DNA from: Gossypium raimondii
Lineage: Eukaryota; Streptophyta; Magnoliopsida; Malvales; Malvaceae
Reading direction: 5' to 3'
Length of the DNA stretch: 64,000 nt
NCBI RefSeq assembly: GCF_025698545.1
Contig: NC_068570.1
Coordinates: forward strand, 8,060,001-8,124,000
The notes under the pieces were generated by a model that searched no databases, had not been told where the DNA came from, and was given only the letters and a program-made list of their open reading frames with translations. Of the stretch, positions 59,896 through 64,000 are shown in pieces. Position 1 is the first letter of the stretch. Each line of letters starts with the position of its first letter. A program made the translations under genes and the position numbers.

Positions 59896-61201
59896 AAAAA
59901 AACTATTTTTCTATAAAATTTGAATAGGAAATAATTAGTCAGGCATACCCCAATTTCCGAAGAATATTATTTTCAATCCCCGCTCCAGGAAAAATCAGTG
60001 ATTTATTCTTTTCTGAGGAAAAAAAAGAAACCCTTTTCTGACTTTTAATTTTAATGAAGAATATAGAATTGAGAGTGTTAGGTTTTTTCTTTTGAATGCA
60101 TTTAAAGATGGTGGACTAGGGAAGTTGCAAATTGCTTGTTAGAAAACTGAATGCCAGTCAGCTGGTCAACACATGTTCATAAATTAGATACATTATTGTA
60201 ACTATAACATTAATCTCTTATTCAATTCTTCACTACAAAATTTAATTCTAAATCAAAAGAAAATTATATTTAAATTCAAAATTTCTTAATTATTATAAGA
60301 ATAAATATGTCTAATTAAACTAAAATTCAATCATGATTAAAAATTGGTTGCCGAAATAGTTTCACTTTTAGTTTTTTTCGTCAAGGAGGGAAGTGCACTT
60401 TAGCTTTGTTGCTTTTTGGTTTGGACAATTGGACTTTAAGAAAACTATGGCCATTAGATCCCAAACTATATGCAATGAACCTTCCTTCTTACATGGTTTG
60501 GAAATTACTGAAAAAGAGTGAAGTAGAAGTGTTTCATAGGTTTGTAAATGTAAATAAAAAACAAGGAATGAAAAGGTATCATTCACTTCATGAAATAAAG
60601 ATGCAATGCATAGATCCTTAATGTAAGGGAAAGGTCCCTCCCTCTATATGTTTGGGGTTAATTGCATCGTATGTCTCAAATTCTAAATTGTTTTCTAAAC
60701 TTTAAAACCTTCTAATTGAGTTATCAAAGTATTAATATTGTGTTGTAGAATGGAAATAATTAATGGAAATAGTGGTGAGATTTTGAATTGAAAGGCAAGG
60801 AGTGAAATTTTGGGCTGCATGTTTTCTAGTAGGAGATGGCCGTGTTGATGGTAAAGTGTTTGATATTGTTCTACATCACCAAAATTTCTAAAAATAAAAG
60901 GGGTTAGCGATGGAGGTAAACTGCTGTGATCTGACAAAAAAAATTAAATAAAAAATTAAAATAATTTTTTTAAAAGTAGGAGAACTAAATCATCATTATG
61001 CCATCAATAAATTAAGTTTAAATTTTGATTGGTTCCTTTTATTTCCACACCTAAGTAATGATTGTAAATTTACAAGTGATCAGACCAATCTGACACCCAA
61101 AGCTCATCTGTTGACATTCTTTTATAGTTGATGTTATTTTGATGCAGAAGTTTGATGTATCATCTTACTCATTAAACAAAATTTTAAGCTTTATTTGATA
61201 G
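59896..61201. other. Intergenic, no gene supported
   Basis: AT-rich. Short open frames on both strands (60368-60586, 60406-60621, 60695-60937) overlap each other and show no conserved features. Confidence 0.5.
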
Positions 61202-61395
61202 TGTTAGTAACTCTATAAAGTTGAATAGAATTGAAAAGAATGACTGAATGGTTTGTATTATTAATCTGTTTGTATCAGTATAGAGATAGGGCTTATATAC
61301 ATGAGAAATAAAGCTAATTGCTGCTAACTAATCTATTAACAATATACCAGTCTTGATAACAAATTAACAACCTAATGCATTCACATACTTTAACA
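61202..61395 (-). repeat. 3' LTR of a minus-strand copia element
   Basis: A 194-bp candidate, TGTTAGTAACTC to ACTTTAACA on the plus strand, sits just downstream (minus sense) of the RNase H stop. GAAGCTAGGTGAA on the minus strand before it can serve as polypurine tract. The partner LTR lies outside the window, so the ends rest on TG/CA alone. Confidence 0.55.
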
Positions 61396-61422
61396 TTCAC
61401 CTAGCTTCTCAATAGGTAAGAC

Positions 61423-61824
61423 CTAAAGTAAATTACGAAACTGAGTAAATAAAGAGACAAATAACGATTTTGTAAAAATGTCAGCAACTTGGTCATAGGC
61501 TGTTGCCTCACCAACAACAAGTGAACCGTCAGCAGCCTTTTCACGGACAAAGAATAGGTCAAGTTCAACATGTTTGAACTTGGTGTGCAAGACTAGATTG
61601 GCAGCAACCGCTACTGCACTAGAATTGTCACACCAAACATTAGGGGAGTCGGCAGAATGAATTTGTAACTTCGTTAGCAGGGAGACTAACCATGTAATAT
61701 CACTATTGGCGGCAGCAAGACTTCGATATTCTGCTTCTGCTGTTGATCGAGAAACAACTTGTTGCTTTTTCAAACACCATCAGATGGGCGTATTGCCAAA
61801 GTACACACAATATCCTGTCGTAGA
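61423..61824 (-). pseudogene. copia RNase H fragment cut by another element
   Basis: Minus-strand translation from the right edge reads TGYCVYFGNTPI, a stop, then WCLKKQQVVSRSTAEAEYRS, followed by VWCDNSSAVAVA, KHVELDLFFVREK, DQVADIFTKSL and a stop at 61423. These are the ordered motifs of copia RNase H. The frame is interrupted at 61825, where the LTR of a plus-strand element begins in the middle of the RRSTTGYC block; the rest of this element should lie beyond that insertion, past the window edge. Confidence 0.9.
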
Positions 61825-62061
61825 TGTTAGACTGAGATAAGAATTCTGTTCATAACAGAATTCCTGTTTACAATAGAATTGTAGATTTAGAATATCTTTG
61901 AACTGTTTTAAATTTATTTAGCTGTAGAATATTTTTTTTTCCAGTTGTAAGTAGTTGTTATCTTCTTCTATTTTTTTGAATTATGTACGCATATATATTG
62001 TAGAAGAGTTGTACAGAAAAATAAGAGTAAATTTTCCCAGAAATCTTTTTATTTTATTTCA
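61825..62061 (+). repeat. 5' LTR of the plus-strand copia element
   Basis: 237 bp, TGTTAGACTGAG to TTTTATTTCA, with the primer site starting at the next base. A TACGCATATATATTG stretch near 61985-61999 could be the TATA region. Confidence 0.85.
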
Positions 62062-62077
62062 TGGTATCAGAGCCAGG
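62062..62077 (+). other. Primer-binding site for initiator Met-tRNA
   Basis: TGGTATCAGAGCCAGG directly follows the LTR, a textbook match to the 3' end of initiator Met-tRNA used by copia elements. Confidence 0.92.
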
Positions 62078-62131
62078 TTCGATTTCCTAGGATTTGAATT
62101 ATCGGCAACCATCATATATTATATCTTAGTG

Positions 62132-64000
62132 ATGGAAGATGAAAGGAGTAGCAGTGATCGGCGGTCTACGCAAACAGACCAGACCGAAACGAGTTTGGCA
62201 GATCAATTGACAAGAGTCTTGCAAAATCTGCAGCCATAACAATCATTACAAAGTCATCATACAGTTACGCTAAGCACAAAATTAAATCAATATAATTACT
62301 CTCTTTGGGCACGCTTGATGAGAATGGCAATCGGAAGTAGAAGACAGTTAAGGCACATCACTAGAGTTCCAGCACCACCGGAGAAAAGCACATTGGATTA
62401 TACTAAATGGGAGCAAACAGACCTGTTAGTATGTTCTTGGATGCTAGATAATATGGAAGCTGAGTTAATTACAGACTATGCAGAGTATCCAACAGCCAAG
62501 GATTTATGGGATGGTCTGGCTACAACCTACAGTCAGGGACGAGAAGGAGTTCAATTGTTTGATCTTACGGTTCGAGCAAACACAATGAAACAAGGCACAG
62601 ATACATTGGAGGTTTATTACAGTAAATTGCAGAGACTATGGTGGGAGATAGAAGTCAAACAACCTAATCCTATGATTTGTGCAGATGACATCACAATGTT
62701 TAATAAACTCAGATCGGACCAGAAATTGTATCAATTTCTCGCTGGAATTGGAGAAGAATTTGATTAAGATAAAAGAGATTTGCTGAAAACAGAACCTTTA
62801 CCTACCTTAGAGGCAGCTTAGGCAACAATTCGAAGGGAACGAGATCGTCGAAAAGTTATGACTGGAAATCTATCATCGGCAGTCACCTCAGGAGTTGGAG
62901 CTGGCCTACTTTCATTATTGCTGGCCGCTTCGGAAGGAGGAAAATCAGTGACAGAGAAGGTATCCACTGGACAAAGCTATTCCACCAAGCCACGATGGGA
63001 CGTTGGTAAAGCTTTCTCACGACGTAGTGGAGGTGTAGACCGCTCTAAATTATGGTGCTCTCACTGTGGAAAACATCGACACTCGAAGGAAGAATGCTAC
63101 CATATAATCAGGTTCCCCGATGGTTAGAAAGCACGTCAGAAGGAAAGACAGCCAACAGGGTCAGCAGCTGCAGCAACTGGCCAAGACAACAACGTTGGGA
63201 TAGGAGAACAAATGGGAGAAAACATAGGAGGTGCAAATTAGGCAGCTAGGATTGAAGAAGGCAGAAATATGTTCTCTAACATAGGTAAAGGGGCTGGAAA
63301 TTATTTTTCCAACCCCCCACTTATTGATTCCGAAAGTTTGTTACCCTCTCCATGTTTTAAATCCCATATTGGTGCTGCAAATATATGTGTATCCGGATCA
63401 CAAAAAAATTCCCAATGGTTGTTTGATTGCGGTGCAACTGATACAATGACCTATGACCAAAGTGATTTGATAAGTAGTACTGTTCCTACGAAAGTATCAA
63501 TACTGAGTGCTAATGGTGGAGTGTCTCCAGTACATGGAGCGGGAACAATAGAATTATCACCGTCTTTGAAGTTGAAGAATTGTCTCCATGTCCCAAATTT
63601 ATCTTGCAAACTACTCTCCATAAGTCATGTTACGAAAGAATTGAATTGTATGGTGCTAATGTTTTCTGGTTTTTGCCTTTTACAGGATATTCAGTCGGGG
63701 AAGGTGATTGGGCGTGGCACTGAAAGAGATGGGTTATACTATGTGGATGAGGTGACTGAACATGGGGCTGCAGTACTAGCTCAAGGAAGTGTTGAAAGAC
63801 AACGGTGGTTATGGCATCGACGTCTAGGTCATCCGTCAATAGGCTATCTTCAAAATCCTTTTCCTCAGTTATTTTCTAGTGGTAGTTCTTTGTCTTGTGA
63901 AACTTGCAATTTTTCAAAGAGTCATAAACAGTCATATAGTCCATCTGATACTAGAGTAGAGTCAGTTTTCTCTCTTGTTCATTCTGATGTATGGGGTACA
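62132..64000 (+). pseudogene. copia gag-pol, one frame with stops, partial
   Basis: From ATG 62132 a single frame runs to the window end with stops at 62237, 62765, 62818, 63125 and 63239, and no frameshift. Gag (MEDERSSSDRRS..., then YTKWEQTDLLVCSWML and LQRLWWEIE) leads to the knuckle CSHCGKHRHSKEEC (about 63055-63096). The protease site is WLFDCGATDTMT (63420-63455), cysteine replacing the serine of DSG. GAG-pre-integrase shows LWHRRLGHPSIGYL and CETCNFSKSHK. Integrase begins with VHSDVWGT at the edge, keeping its first aspartate. Confidence 0.92.

Larger units (their letters stand above)
61825..64000 (+). mobile_element. Ty1/copia retrotransposon, plus strand, cut by window end
   Basis: 5' LTR (61825-62061), primer-binding site, gag, zinc knuckle, protease, GAG-pre-integrase and the start of integrase in copia order. 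It inserted into the RNase H region of a minus-strand copia element. The expected 5-bp TSD at the left is GTAGA (61820-61824); the partner is outside the window. Internal stops make it non-autonomous. Confidence 0.92.

Overview
This 64-kb window is nuclear DNA of a dicot plant. It is AT-rich, its protein genes are split by GT-AG introns, and it holds one eukaryotic tRNA gene. Most of the rest is Ty1/copia, LTR, LINE, SINE and terminal-inverted-repeat (TIR) elements. Gene structure and repeat style remind me of cotton (Gossypium, Malvaceae), but that is recognition from memory, not a search result.

I can assemble five complete protein genes exon by exon, each giving one open frame of the family's usual length: SNU13/15.5K (minus, 19384-20913, 128 aa), the signal peptidase subunit SEC11 (plus, 27613-30734, 176 aa), an Alba-domain protein (minus, 33139-34586, 130 aa), ethanolamine kinase (plus, 49833-54581, 372 aa) and an F-box/kelch protein like SAGL1 (minus, 55460-57938, 428 aa). 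A tRNA-Ser(AGA) lies at 14491-14572 (minus). These are unrelated housekeeping or regulatory genes with no operon-like logic. SNU13 and the Alba gene have telo-box motifs upstream, SNU13 also a site II motif.

Layout: 93-4959 is a decayed complete copia element (minus). 6869-11703 is a probable copia-type solo LTR split by a 2.86-kb solo LTR (8246-11101, 5-bp target-site duplication, TSD). 11.7-14.5 kb is degenerate repeat and AT-rich DNA, then the tRNA. 14750-16155 is an element with roughly 320-bp TIRs. 17.7-18.9 kb holds SINE, MITE and possible transposase remnants. SNU13 follows, then a SINE and LTR fragments (21.7-26 kb), SEC11, a LINE fragment and the Alba gene.

The most structured region is 35041-47490: a 5'-truncated LINE interrupted by a long LTR, itself interrupted by two more long solo LTRs, one of which carries a fourth 1.2-kb LTR-like insertion. 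The three innermost insertions have exact 5-bp TSDs. A second TIR element (48781-49650) precedes ethanolamine kinase. After the F-box gene, the window ends in a copia element (plus, from 61825) inserted into the RNase H region of another copia element (minus, 61202-61824); both run past the right edge.

I found no new enzyme system. The points most worth checking are the nested insertion series, a hairpin-forming 46-bp tandem array inside one solo LTR, the SNU13 exon whose only coding bases are the start codon, and a run of 13 C serving as the pyrimidine tract of an Alba intron.
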